Shown here in pieces: positions 39,001 through 52,498 of a DNA stretch of 64,000 nucleotides. Position 1 is the first letter of the stretch, and every line of letters begins with the position of its first letter. Under the pieces are notes generated by a model, which saw only the letters and a list, made by a program, of their open reading frames with translations, had not been told where the DNA came from and made no database searches. Source of the stretch: Orthonyx spaldingii (Eukaryota; Chordata; Aves; Passeriformes; Orthonychidae); the NCBI GenBank assembly GCA_013397795.1, contig VZTJ01002478.1, positions 373,296 to 437,295 on the forward strand, read 5' to 3'. A program made the translations under genes and the position numbers.

Positions 39001-41197
39001 TGTGAAAAACCCAGATCCCATCATAATACTTGCATATATTTCACTGCCTGTAGTAAATTAGCCGACTTTGTGCTGCTGATTGGTGGCACAATAGTGGGAG
39101 GATAAATTTAGTCTTTCAAGGAAAGATGTAATAGTTCCAGCCTCTGTATAGTTGGGACTGAAAAAGCTTGGTTCTCACATTTAGGGCAGATTTGCAGATG
39201 AAGGTCTTTACACAGATAGGAAATAAAGCTTCAAAAGAAAAGGGAATAAACCCATTATCATGCTAAAGGTTACTGTTGCTGTCATTATAGTTTGTATTCA
39301 ATATGAACACCTTGTTCAATGATATTTAATTCAAATCAAGATGCTGAAGATAGAATTACATATTGAAAGAATTCATTAGAAGTTTTAAAGTAAGCTGAAT
39401 AAATGTTCCTCAAATTTTATTTCATGAATCTGTTCAGGTATTTAAATTAGATCTGTAAATTATTATGAAAAATCCACAAGGGATACACAATTAGGGAAAT
39501 AAGCCGTTTAAGGCCAGGAGCCATCGAGCATTTATTGTACAGTGCTTTCTTGTATACTGTTTATGGAAAACAGGTGAATGGCAAAGTAAAAAAAGGAAAA
39601 GTAGCACCTATACAAAGTTCAAAAGAAAGTTAGCAGAGATGATGGCTGGAATAATGAAAAGAAATAATAGTTCCCTCATAATTAGTTTTGCAGTCTTTGC
39701 CTACACATTGTCAATATACCACTGAAGTAATTAAATGTAGGACAAATGATTACTTAATGTAAGTGTATTTCATAAAGCATGTCATTTCCTGACCTTTTGA
39801 GTTTGCCCATTCATAATCTGTTTGTCTTTTCCTGAAATGTACACTGGCCTTTCTGAATCAACAGCAATATATAAACGTAATGGCGATAATAGTTTGACTG
39901 GGAGCATTGCTGTCTGTAACCATACACCATTTTAAGAAGGCTGCTTTCATTTCTGCATAATTCATGTGATATTTAAGCATGCCAAAGATATGTTTACAAT
40001 AATTGAAGCATGATGCATGTATTTTATTTGTTTTGTCAGAGTTGTAGTGGGTGTTATGAGACTTGCTGCTTACCTGGTTTCTCATGCTTTTTTCAATAGG
40101 TTTCCCACTGAACATCTATCCACATACATTTTCTGTGCTGTTGTAGCATGAGTAGGCATAACCAAGCTGCCCTTGTGGTAGTTAGAGCCTGCAACATAGG
40201 AGACAGCACAGAGTGCTACAAGGTCCATCTGTCTTTCAATACTGGGTATCCTTGCTAGGACAATATGCCATATCCCGTGCTGCTGCTTTTTTTTCAATCT
40301 TTGTTATGAATCTAACCAGAAAGGCCAGATTTTATGCCTACCTACCTGGAGTCATACCTGCTCAGTCTCATAGAGATGCAGCTTGAGGCATTTTCCCTGA
40401 TTTCTGTTCTCACCTGTCCATCTTTGCTTATCCATGCCATAATACATCATTAGGGATTGAGTACTTTAAGTAATTACATCAGTCATAGCATTCATGGTTC
40501 TTGTTATTTTTCAAGCATATGACAGCTGAAAATATATTGAACTGTGAAGCTGAAAGGTCTAGATGTTAATTTTCCATCCTGTAAATTTATTTTTTCAGTT
40601 GTTCTTAGTGAGATGTATTTATTCTTCCAGTTGCTATTATCACCTAATAGACTATGTGAGCAGACTTAAAAGCGAAAAGAATAGAGCTTGTAGTGTGAAT
40701 TCTCTTCCTGGAGATTAGTCATTATTAACAGATTATCAACAATATGCATCTGAAGACTTTCCCCGGGCCAGACTGTACCTATACTTCTCTGTTAGGAACG
40801 GTTGTTCTAATCTTAAAATTCTGTCTTTCCCTAGGGAGCCACTCCTACTCCCTTTCATGCAATAGAGGTAGCAATCCACCTGCCTCAGTGAATCAGCAGT
40901 ATCCACTTAACCTCTTCTCAGCAGGATAAGCACCTGCTAACAGCATGGGGTATTGCTGGGAAAATTATGAGCCTGCTACCTTATATGTTAACAGTGATTA
41001 ATATTTGGCATTACTGTTTCAATATGTAGGAGGCATTACCACTATTGAGAAACTGCCTTAACCCCAGCTGCTGTTCCTACAGAGATCCCTCTCACTTAGA
41101 AGATGCAGTTATGGATTGCTTCTACCAAGAAAGGAAACAGAAGCATCTTTTAGGGCTTAGACAACAGAGAGATGGGTAAAATGCTGTGTGTTATAGT

Positions 41198-41282
41198 TAA
41201 AAACAAACAGACAAAAACCACAAAAAACCCACCCCCAAACAAACAAAAAAATATATATAAAAAAAAAACCAAAACAAAACCA
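41198..41282. repeat. A/C-rich low-complexity patch
   Basis: About 85 bases, almost entirely A and C, interrupted by a short TATATATA. The plus-strand open frame across it (41172-41468) encodes Lys/Pro/Thr-rich sequence solely because of this composition. Confidence 0.8.
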
Positions 41283-43008
41283 GGATTCAAATTTACATAC
41301 CATCATGGTGAAATATCAAAAGCTAGGGACTTCTTGTTATCTCAAGTGTTAGGGAAAGGAGGCATTAATACAAGTCTACTTTTCCAGAGATTAAAGTTTT
41401 GTGATATGCTATGGAAATACTTATTTTTGTTTCAGCGGTACAAGCACACTGAGATAAAAACAACATGATAGTGTTCTCTGTTTTCATCATAACACATTTG
41501 CCTAAATTAAAATATAATATTGCTGTTTCCTTAAATTTTATGTAAATACATCAGATTTCTGTACAGTCTTGGTCATTATTTTATAAATTGACTGCATCTT
41601 GCTATTGATCAACCCAGTTTTTAGGAATAACCAGTTTGACTGAATAGTTTGTAAACTATAGGTAGCAACTAGAACCTGTGGAAATATATCAAAGATTTGT
41701 TTTTTTTCTTTAACCTTTTGGAAAATACTGTGAACCCTTCTACTGGAATTTTAATATCTACATTTGCAAAAATTATCAAAACTTACAGAAAAACAGCAAA
41801 ACTGGAATTCTATCTCCCCTTATTATGTTTACAAAAAGACAGAATTACAGTTTAATCAAGCTTCAAAATTACGTTGTAATTTGACATAGACACCTTAAGA
41901 GGACATTACTGCAAACAAAAAGAATATGTAGTAAATTTTTACACTTTAGTTGTCCTAGCAAGATACTGTGGATATTTTTCTAAATATTTATCTGTTACAA
42001 ATAAGTGCAACTCCATTTGTATCCCCCCTTTTTTATGTGTCTTTAATTTCCGTAGTGCTAGGCAGTCTGTATCACCTCTTTTCATCCTTAAGTCTTCTCT
42101 GACTTCATATTTTGGTAACATAGTAATTAGTTATATAGTCAAGTTAAATTAGTATCTTGAATATTCTGCAAGCACTGCAAAAAGAGTCATGATCTGTCTA
42201 TTTAAAATTATACGAAAATCTTTAGTTGAATTCCTACGTTGTTGTTACCAAAAAAAACCCAAAAAACCCTACATTCATATTATTCAGCTAGATAATTTTT
42301 TAATATTATTACAGTTTTTAAAAGATCATAATGCACCAGCTTTGAAATATGGCAGGATGATTTTGTTTTTCCCATGAATTTCAGATTTGGTTGGCTACCA
42401 GAGACAGAATGATACTAACATATGGACTTTTCCTGACACTTCTGACATGGATATTTTGTTTGATTGTCAGCCTAGAAGTATGCCTCTCCTTTTAATGGGT
42501 TTTGTGTGATTGGCAGGTTGCAATGTGAAGAAACAACACCAAATGTATCATGGTTTTAATAAATGACACTGTCACTACTATTTTTAATCGTTATAGGAGC
42601 TGAGGGCAAAGCTGTATTCAGAATGCCCGTTGACCTGAGCAGGGTAGGTGGTGGATGCTGGGCTGATTTCAGCTCAGTTGAAATGCTCTGGCTCCTTTAT
42701 CTTAACACATCACTTTGTGTTAAGCCCATGCTTCTGGAAAGCATCCACATGTTGGAAGGGGTTTCTTACTCTTTCTGTAATGTACACAGTGAAAGAACTA
42801 ACAATCTACTGACAACATATAGATATGTGATTTATCAGTTGAGTAATTTCTGGCAACACTGAAGCTTCTAAATCTATATAAGATGTAAAACCTGGACTAT
42901 ATCTGAGTATTAAAGAGAACAAGTAATATTACAAGATACAGTGCAATTTTCACACTTTGACATCTTGCAGAAAGCATTATAGTTCTTTCTTTATTGCAAT
43001 TTTATAAA

Positions 43009-43048
43009 CCAGCAAAAAAAACCCAAAGCAACCCCACCCCACAACCTC
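43009..43048. repeat. A/C-rich low-complexity patch
   Basis: An A run followed by CCC/CCCC blocks, with only two or three G residues. Confidence 0.65.
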
Positions 43049-45984
43049 TGCTAATTTAAAGGTAAAATGTGTTTTCCTGTACTACTAGTTTCAGTACTTG
43101 GCAAAGGAAACATAGTTTGTCAGAATGGTTAGACAAATAAAAATTTATTTGTTGTTAGTTTATAGAGCATAAATTCGATATGTGCTTTTAGATTGCTTGA
43201 TGGACTGATTTCTAATAAAACCTGCTGTCTAGCTAGAAGTAGAACAGCTACTGTGTAGAGAGAGGAAATGTGTACTTCTAGATAGTTTTTGAGTAATTAA
43301 ACATATGTTATAACCAAGAAAGGGGACAGTTGGCCTTTAGCTTCTTATAAATTGTCTTTAATTTAGTTGTGTAAAAAGTATTTGCTATTTTTCTATTTCC
43401 CATCTGAATTTTTCTCAAGGCTATCTTTCATTTATAGCTGTATTGAAAATACATAAAATCCAAAAAATATATCTTTTTGCATTAAAAGTTATTAAAAATT
43501 AAGCTGCTGCAGTAAAAGATCATTGGTCATTATTATTATTGGTCTATTATTATTCAGCTACCACTTTAGTATTTAGATATTCCAATTGTATTATACACCA
43601 TTAGCCTAGACGTGGCAATGATGTGGACCCAGTTTTAAAATTATCATATTTAAAATTATTCTAATCTTCTCTGCCAACGTTTCTGAAAAACAGAAGTAGA
43701 ATTAAGGAAAAAAAATATAATTTTTACAGAAAAATGCTTATCTTACACTAGTTTTTCCTAAAAAATGAAAATAAATTAATTTTGCCAAGCATTAAGCCTT
43801 TGCTAGGTCTTTATTTCAGAAGGCTTTCTCACAAAGGCAAAAAGGTGACTTTCAGAGGAAAACCCCACACCCCTACCTTAAAGCTTGCTTGCAAACTGTA
43901 CTTACTTCTGGTCAATAAACCTGAGTACCAGTAAGATTGTCTGATTCTCTTTCTTGTTTCTATTGGAAGCTTCTGTGGGTCTGCTAAAAACATTTAAATA
44001 AGTTCTTTTACATGAAGCTTACTATAAGGGGTTAAGGTATTGTCTCTTCAGGTATTTTTTTCCTGAGAAGAAACTTGAGACATATAAATGCAGATCTTAG
44101 TGGCTCCCTATGTAAAACAGGTGTTCAGCACTGGGTAATTTCCCTTGGTGATACACAATATTACTACAATAAATATGGAATATATACATACACATAAGCA
44201 CTATTTGCTGGTACGCTGCTAATTAATTTCTTATATATAGATAGAGCACTCTTGAAACATGCTCTAGGAATTCTATTTTGTCACTTTTTTCATCCTAGAA
44301 TATCTAAATACTTTGCATGCTTTTCCATTATATGGAGTGTGTATTCCTCCAGCAGAAGTGTCTGGCAGTTGCAAACTTTAAATGTAGGTAGCTTCTGGCT
44401 AAGAACAATGAAATTCAATTATTATTCATATGAAGATGGGTTATCTTAAAAGGCAACACTTTTTTTTTTTAATAGGAAGGACTGAATTTTAATTGTAAAG
44501 TTGCTGCTTGGTGATGTTTATTTAGATGTATCTCATTAACAAAATCCAGGTACATAGTTTTATAAAAGACGTGATTCTCTTCAGTTTACCTTCAGCACCA
44601 TATTGCAAATATACATGGAGCTCATTCTGATGCTCACATTGGGACAGTTTAATTTAACTCTGGTAATTAACTGACTGCAAGAAGTATCTCCTCTTTAAAT
44701 CTGTGGTAGGTTTTGACAAGATTCCTATTAGTGCACACAATAAAACCTGACTTTGGTTCACATTAGCACTTGTGCCCCAGCTTCTTTTATTTATTTTTTG
44801 GTAGTCTGGGAAGAAGTTTTGCTCATCTTAGTGTTGTCGCAGTGCTTTAATTTCTTATTACCATTGTAAGGTTGCAAAATATATGAAGTTTGACACAGTG
44901 AAATGTAGAACACTGCACCTTAGAACCTGGCTGCTGGTCTTTTTTGCTCATCTAAATCCTCACATTAGGGTACTTGTTGAAAGACTGTGAAAATGTCAGT
45001 TTGTATCAGCTCAATACAATTTTTGATAAATCACAATGCATTTGCGGCTGGAATGTACTCATTTATAAGATGATTGCAAAGTTTAGAATGGATAGCAGCT
45101 GTACTGAGAAAGGATCATCGTAAGTTTCAGCTTACTGAATTAGTACTTGTGTATAAAAAGGTTTCATCCCCCTTTAAGAGCCTTTAAGACGTAGTGTTCC
45201 TTTTGTAAGCTACAGAGTAGTTCATATATCATGCTAAGGGGGAAAAAGTGTAAAATGGTGTCACTATAAGTGTGGTTGGCTTCCTCTGGCTTTGTTCTCT
45301 TGCCATTTATTAGCCTTGTCAAAATAGCATGTAATATGTTTTTACATCACAATTTTAAAGCACTGTTTTCTGATCATAAGACTGGTAAGAATAATATAGT
45401 TTCCTTACTACTTCTAGCAAAGAGTTCCTGTTATACATGACATGGAGATTGGAGTAAAAATACTGCCATTTAAAAATTTGCAAGGAACCTCTATGACAGC
45501 AAAATCTAGTTATACACAGTCCTGAACAAAGTGTGAAGACAGGGGAATTGGACACAACTACATCTAGCCAGTCTTTCACCTTCTTTTTGTGGAAGATGAG
45601 AATACTGGGCTCTTTCTCAAATACATAAAGATAATCAAAGACTGAAAAAGGTCTAAGTAGTACATAATTTACTTGGAGTGGCATTCCCAGATGGTTAAAC
45701 TTGCAAGCTCATTCAAATGTGAGCAGGAGGATATGAGCTTCATGAAGACATTATAGCAATAAAACTTCCTTAATGTCTAACACTGTGGGCTAAATGATTT
45801 TTTAGCATGATGGGAGTATGCATCTAATTGCTACTTTGGGAAAATTTGTATTGGACCAAGAAAAAAGGAAAATGAACCTAATAAAATGTCTGCAACAATA
45901 AGCATGTAAAGGCATTTTACATAACTGTTTGATTTGAAATTGAAAACTTAAAGACAATAATATATTGAAACTCTAGTGCAACCA

Positions 45985-46031
45985 AAGTTTCTTTTTCTTT
46001 TCTTTTTTTTTTTTTTTTCTTTTTTTTTTTA
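45985..46031. repeat. Poly(T)/TC homopyrimidine tract
   Basis: T runs separated by single C residues, without purines, over about 47 bases. The longest uninterrupted T run is close to 18. Confidence 0.85.
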
Positions 46032-49000
46032 ATTTATCAAACATTGAAAGAAGAATCAGCAGCCTTCTCTTTTATTTTAGCTGTTTGGATTTTGTAAATT
46101 TCTTTTTACATTGGTGCCACATGATTTTCTTAGCTAAGGTTTGAAGACAAAAATGATATTATTCTACATAGCTGTTGTGAATTAATTGCTTGTAAAAGTG
46201 GAAAAAAGAACTTTTAAAAGTCAAATAGATGACTTCATATTAGGACTTTACAACTTTCTTGTGCAATCCCAACACTATTTGATTAGAAATAATAAAATTT
46301 ACATGCCCATTTAGCACCTAGTAATTTTGAGTTACCAAGAGAAGCTGCACTTAATTACAAGTTCACTAATCATCTCTGTAGCAGTGATCTAGATCCACAT
46401 TCTTCACTCTAGGTGAATTCAAAGCATCATGGATGAGAAGACATTTTATGATTGTTTAATTCACCAGGAGCCAGTGCTATATCAGCTATAACCAATCCTT
46501 ACTTCATGTGTAAAGATTGTCTTTAATAACAATAAACATCATTCAGTTTCAAGTATTTGCTACACAAGCAAAATTAAAGATCACTGCAGTTAGGTAGACA
46601 CCCAGAACAAGCACTTGCTGAGGGGACATGCCTCCAAATCTATATTGAAAGTGAAGAAGGAGAATAAAATGAAAAAGATATTAGCCCTCGATTTCATTAT
46701 TTGTAGCTGACCATACCTGACCACAAGGCAATAGTTTATACTAATCTAGAAAACTCTTTCTTCTCCAGTAGAAAACAAACTATGAGATATAACTTAAAAA
46801 TTATGGTAATTAAATTAATTATCTATATTTAACAGTAAGAACAGTGTGTGTGTCCTGATGGACGCAGTGCATAGCACGTTTATTGCAACACTGGAGGATG
46901 CTCATTAGATGGTAATGGGTAAAATACTTTTTTCTGTAAAGTTGTGTGATGCCTATGTAGTTTGTAGCAAATAATGTAGCAGGTGAGCAGTGTGCTCCTG
47001 CATACAAAAATACATTCTTACATTTCTTGTTGCAAGTGACAAAACCCGAAAAACATCCTTTTTTCTCATCCTTAAAATATAAATAAGACTTAAACATGAA
47101 GTGGCAACGGTGCTTCAAAAGTTCACAAAATTCTAGTATAGCCTTGTCCTGAGTGAATATGACCTGCAAAGTCATAGAGCAGTTAGGTTGATCAAAAACA
47201 ATTTCCCTAGCCAGTGTTATCAAACGAAGTGCTATGACAGGTGTCACATGAAGCCAGCTTTGAATACTCAACTCAAATGGCCATTTGCAGGTGAATCAAA
47301 AGGCAGACACCATCTGTGCAAGTTCAGGAAAAAGCTATGAAATCAAATCTCAAAATCCTTAACGTGACTCTGAGCTTACCTGTTATCGTGTGGGGGCAAT
47401 CTGCTCACACGAGGTGCAGTGTGGAATCAAAAGACATGTACACTCACCCAGAAGAACTGAAAATCTGCTGAAAGTGACTGTAAGTGTGTTTGTCCTTTCA
47501 GAACAAAGGAAAAAAAAAAAAACATTCACAACATGTTTGAGAAAGGTCACTGATACCAGTGTTTCTAGGTCACTTTGCTCTTCTCCTGGTACCCTTTAAT
47601 GGGCACTGCCTAACCTGTAAGGAGAGTCAGTAGTTTTGGCCTTTGTTGAGAAAGAAGCTAAATTGGAAGAAGATTTTGAATTTGTTTAAATATACGATAA
47701 CGCTGTGTAGTTGTGGACACAGAGAAACCAGTTTCTAATAGTTTTTTCTCATTTCCCCAAGCACAGCTTATGCTTTAAAAGTATTTGAAACTAGCTTTGA
47801 AAGGAACTTGCTGACCAGCAGTTTTATGACTTGATTTGTTTTAAAGCCTAAATGGCTTAAGGAAATGTTTTACAGAAGATATAATCTATCCACATGGAAT
47901 AAAGCCTTGAAAATTAGGTGGCATAAACCTAAAATACAAACTACATTCTCATGACTTTGCACTTAAGCTGTTGCTTACAGAACTAATTTAAGAGTATCAA
48001 TGTATTGTTTATTGCCTATAATTACATTTTTTGGAAGATTTTTAAAAGTGCTTTCCTCTATTAGTAAGTCTTTAGCCTGGTGGTTAGAATTTCTCTAATA
48101 TGCAGCTTTGATCAGTGTATGGAATAGCTGTAAAGCCAGTAACAGTGTTGCCATCTTTCTTTGAGTAATGTCTTCATTGACAGTGCAGTAAAATTATGTT
48201 TACCTGTCCTGTTGATTCCTTCTTTTATAAATTGATTCCAAATTACATCACTGATGACTTTGCCTTTTTTGCCATCAGATGCAGCAACCTATACGCATCT
48301 AGACAAGGGAGGTTATTTGGGATTTTTATATTTGGAATGTATAATAACCTATTGCTGTGAATAAGCATTTTGTGTGTATTTTTAAATATGAACCTGGTAA
48401 TAAAGCAGTTATCTGTACAGTTTTTTGTGGACTCTCAACTCCTAAATCTAAACAATGACAGTGTTGATTTTACAGAGTAATGCATATTTACAAATGGAAT
48501 ATTTTAAGTTACCGGTGTATGTTGATATTTATTTCCATTACTTTTTATATACTGATGCACTTAGTGTTGGAATGTTGGTAGGAGAAATATTAACTATGGA
48601 GAATTAAACACTTTTTTGAGAGAAACATTAAACAGTTGCATCTGTATTTACAGGACCTGTGATATCAAAGCATTTTGAAGTACTCTTTTCCCAAGTTTTT
48701 CTAAATTTGGTACGTGGTTGATTTCAGGGGGAGCTAGGATTATTGTTAGGAAAGATAAGGCAACTGAGGGCTGATGGACCCATGGATATATTTTTCATAA
48801 AAAGACAACTAGAATGTGGTAGTATAACAGCAGAATTTACAAAACCTACCAGTTGTGGTATTGTCTATTTGATTATCTGTCTTCACTATTTAGTAGGGCT
48901 ACTCTTTTGTTTATTTTCTTTTGTAGAAAGTAATATAACCATTTAAAAATTATTTTGATGGCCTAGTATGCAACTGTTTAATTTAATTAGATGGGAAAGT

Positions 49001-49288
49001 TTAATGGATTTGTACTAAACGCTTGATATTTGTATTGATTTGTATTGATAGAAAGACTGTTGTGTTTCTTTTGCATTTTCAGTACTATATCAGGGACAAA
49101 ACAAGGTGGTTTTGCTTTAAACCTAACTGAACTGACATGCAAGAGTTTATTATTGACAACTAGCAAAGAAAATCTGTTACACTGCAAACACTTTACTCTC
49201 TGTGCATGTTCTTGAGCAATATTTGTTTAATGTGCGTATTATTTTAGTGGTTACTTCATTGCACATGCAGGGAGCATCTTGGAAGTAT

Positions 49289-49923
49289 TGTTGTGGTTTA
49301 ACAGCAGCAGACAACCAAGTCCTCCACAGCTGTTTGCTCACTCCCTGCCCAGTTGGGTGGGGAAGAGAATTGGGAGGGTAAAAGTGAGAAAACTGCTGGG
49401 TTGAGATAAATGCAGTAATTAAATTAAGTTTTTTAAAATAATAGAAATAATTTAAAATTGTAAGGAAAAGAGGAAAAAAGATGGGAGTAAAATAAACCCC
49501 AAGAAAACAAGTGATATAAACAAAAATTGTTGGTCACCACCAACTGACCAATGCCAGCCAGTCCCTACTCACCAGTGTCTACCCCACTAACCTTCCCTCT
49601 AGCTTTGTATGCTGAGCATCATGTGGAATGGAATGGAATGGAATGGAATGGAATGGAATGGAATGGAATGGAATGGAATGGAATGTCCTTTGGTCAGTGG
49701 GATCAGCTGTCCTGGCTTTTTCTCCTCTCAACTACTTGTGCACTCCCAGGCCCCTCACTGGTAGAGTGAAGTGTGAGTCAGGAAAGGCCTTGACTCTGTG
49801 ACTGATCAGCAATAATGAAAACATCCCTGTGTTATCAACGCTGTTTCCAGCGCAAATCCAAAACACAGCTCCATTCCAGCTACTGTGAAGACATTTAACT
49901 CTGTCCTAGCCAAAATGACTATA
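49289..49923 (+). mobile_element. Solo LTR, passerine ERV type (copy B)
   Basis: It begins TGTTGTGGTTTAACAGCAGC and shares landmarks with the LTR at 34515-35076: GTTTGCTCACTCCC, GGTTGAGATAAATGCAG, GTCCTTTGGTCAG, CTGTGTTATCAACGCTG and CTAGCCAAAATGA. The last bases are decayed (ACTATA where CA is expected). The flanks AGTAT (49284-49288) and GGTAT (49924-49928) look like a 5-bp target duplication with one change. There is no internal retroviral region on either side. It carries a GGAAT pentanucleotide array, and its central part differs from copy A. The 72-codon frame at 49551-49769 is an artefact of the LTR and the array. Confidence 0.85.
49625..49684. repeat. (GGAAT)12 pentanucleotide microsatellite
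   Basis: Twelve perfect consecutive copies of GGAAT (60 bases) lie inside the LTR. The corresponding place in the sister LTR (about 34826-34845) has a single GGAAT in the context GTGGTCTGGAATATCCCTTT, so the array arose by expansion after insertion or in a sublineage. Confidence 0.95.
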
Positions 49924-52471
49924 GGTATATAGCAAATCTGTCTTAAGGCCCGTGACCAAAAAACCCTTCCAGAAGTTCAGCTGTTTGTGCTCCCTAGGAC
50001 CAGTCCTGACTGCAGTCAGATTTTGGGTTTAGATCATATACAGTGTTTGAAAGTAAATGCAAAAATCTTACAATATAATTTATCGGCTACCTTTGTTCTT
50101 TAGACACAAAACAGTTTTGGGGGTTTCCTGAAAAACATATAACCACTGACTGGTTTGCAAGAAAAGCATATGGCTGTATTGCAAAGTCAGTAAAATAAGG
50201 CATGGATCTCTTTCATTTAATTCTTTGTTTGAAATTTGCTTTCTTTCAAAATTTTTTTTTTGAGTATTGATTCAAATCAGAATTTGTTTTTTCTTTTTCT
50301 TTAAAAACTCCTGAAAGAGATCACACTCTGTATGAGTATAGTACTCTTGTTCCAAGTGTTTTATTTTTGGCTTCATTTTGTCTTATCCTGAACTTTAAAA
50401 AGTGTTTTATCTCAGATGTGCAGTTGTCTTAGTATGCCATGAATGGCTGACCCAGTTATTTCAGTAGTAAATTCTGGACTGTTTGAGGTCCAAATATTTT
50501 AAACAATTTGTAAAAGGAATAAACAAAAGTTTAAAAAAACAAAAACAAAACTATGAAATATGTTATAATTTGTCAGGCGTTCTTATTTTAAATATTCAGG
50601 GGCTATTATCAAAATAACTAGAGAAAATTGACTTGTTATCTCTAATAAAAATACAAGGTGTATTGACATGTGAAATCCACATGGCAACATTAAATAAATC
50701 AGTAAAACCTATTTGGCGATGGTAATTCTTATTATATGGAAAAATGAGTAAGTAAGTAAATTTGTGTTTAGGGCACAAAATTTTTCATAAAATTACTTAA
50801 AAAGTATAATTGTGTTTCAAAGTAGATTTAGAGAAACAGTGTTGTCTACAACTAAACATTTACATTCATATTGATTATGCTAATGTTATTTAAAATTAAT
50901 ATAGCAATTTTCTGTCTGCTTACATATCACTGTTGCTTTTTTAGTAATACATATATGCATATGGGTAAATTTGAGAAACATTTTGCAGTTATAACAATTT
51001 CCACGAGGTGGTGCTCAAGCAATAAATTTTAAACTGCTAATGTAATAACTGTGACTGGAAACAAGCTGAATTTGAAAATATGGCTGCCAAACAGATGTTC
51101 TTCTCTTTGATGCTATATCTAACTTAAGGTGGGAATGATGAGGTCAGGAAGGCTAATGAATTTATTATGTGGTGGAAAAGTTATTTCTCCTTGCCCAAAA
51201 GACAGAAATACCATTAATTTTACAGCATAATACCACTGGGTTGTGTTCATTTTGACATGAAATGCTCATAATTCTTTTCATATCTCACACTTTGGTTATT
51301 CTTTATGTGCTGTCCACTTCAGGTTATGAGTAAAGGAACTAATATTCATAAAAATATTACAGTAGTTGGTCTAAGCAAAATGTTAGTGAATTCAATAGAT
51401 TTAAATAAATCTGTCATAGAAAAATGCACTGGATGCTGATTCACTGATCATTCAACAGTAAATAAAAAATGTAGACAGTACGATAATGCAAGAAGGCAGA
51501 TGATGTGAGAGAATGGCAATGACTATAAACAAAGCAGACAGTTTGGCATAAGTGGTTTTCTCACTTTGATCAAATAGAGCATCCTTAGCTGTTTTGCTTG
51601 CCAAAGTGCTGCATCTTTTTTCCTGACGTCCTCTGGAAACCCCTTATTCATCTCCTCCTTCAAATTATACAGACCATTTATAATTTAAAGTTCACTGTGA
51701 CTACCTCCAAAGAAGAGTCAATAATTAACACTGCAAGCTTTGTTGTTGTTGTTTTGTTCCTAACCATCAAAATGGCAAGAAACAAATCTGCAATGAAAGT
51801 TTGTTTCTTCCTTCCGCTGTTGTTTCTTTCTTTAGGTGTTTTGTTGCTTGGTGGGCTTTTTTAAAATTTCTTTTTAACTTGTGGCTTTTTCTTTACTTCA
51901 ACTTATATGATCAAGACAAATTATATCAAAAGCACAAATGGCCTTATTTCTGCTGCAGGCATTGCTCTTGGCCAGGTAATAACAGCAGTAATGCATTTAA
52001 AATACAGTATGCTCTCTTTTTTGTTGTTCATTCTTCTAACCTCAGGGATGTAAAACACGATTTGTACATTCTTCTGAAAAGAAAACTATTTTTAAAGAGC
52101 AAACAGGTCTTTCCTAGATGTTTTACCTTCTGACAGCTGATAGAGCAGTAATCATCCTATTTGAATAAACTTGAAGGGTCTGTGAATAAGGAAGTCTCGT
52201 ATACTTTGTTATGCAGACGGTTGGGAGTAAAGTGATGACAGATCTGTAAAAAACAAATCAACCTTACCCTTCTACTTTTATTTAGATATTGCACATGGAG
52301 GCTGCCTGCTCCTGCAAGGTATTTAGTCGCCCAACTCCTACACACATATGTTTGAGGATCTGAGTCCAAGTTCAGTGATGGTCCATTTTATAGATACTTG
52401 GTTCAGCCAATTAGAAAGAATAGAATTTTTTGCTAGATTTTTGTCTACAGTCAGAACACTTTCATTGGCTT

Positions 52472-52498
52472 AAAAACTGCATCCTATATGCAGTTTTT
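52472..52498. repeat. Perfect short hairpin
   Basis: Arms of 11 bases, AAAAACTGCAT (52472-52482) and ATGCAGTTTTT (52488-52498), surround a five-base loop. The stem is too short for a microRNA precursor, and no function is assigned. Confidence 0.6.

Larger units (their letters stand above)
39001..49283. other. Long AT-rich non-coding stretch
   Basis: No gene was recognised. Inside are A/C patches at 41198-41282, 42249-42271 and 43009-43048 and a long T/C tract at 45985-46031. The minus-strand open frame at 46819-47271 is 150 codons long, but its translation is rich in Cys, His, Lys and Tyr with no recognised family motif or supporting splice context, so it is left as non-coding. Confidence 0.5.

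Noticed and set aside
46819..47271. 150-codon minus-strand open frame as a possible gene or exon
   Set aside because: No recognised domain, no supporting splice or promoter context, and a frame of this size is roughly the longest expected by chance in 64 kb of such DNA. A protein search or RNA evidence would be needed to revive it.
49551..49769. Repeat protein with a Glu-Trp-Asn-Gly-Met unit
   Set aside because: The unit is the translation of the GGAAT microsatellite inside a solo LTR.
34515..49923. The two related same-orientation LTRs as the 5' and 3' LTRs of one provirus
   Set aside because: The space between them (about 14 kb) has no retroviral coding remnants, each LTR has its own different flanking duplication, and their central regions differ. 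They are independent solo LTRs.
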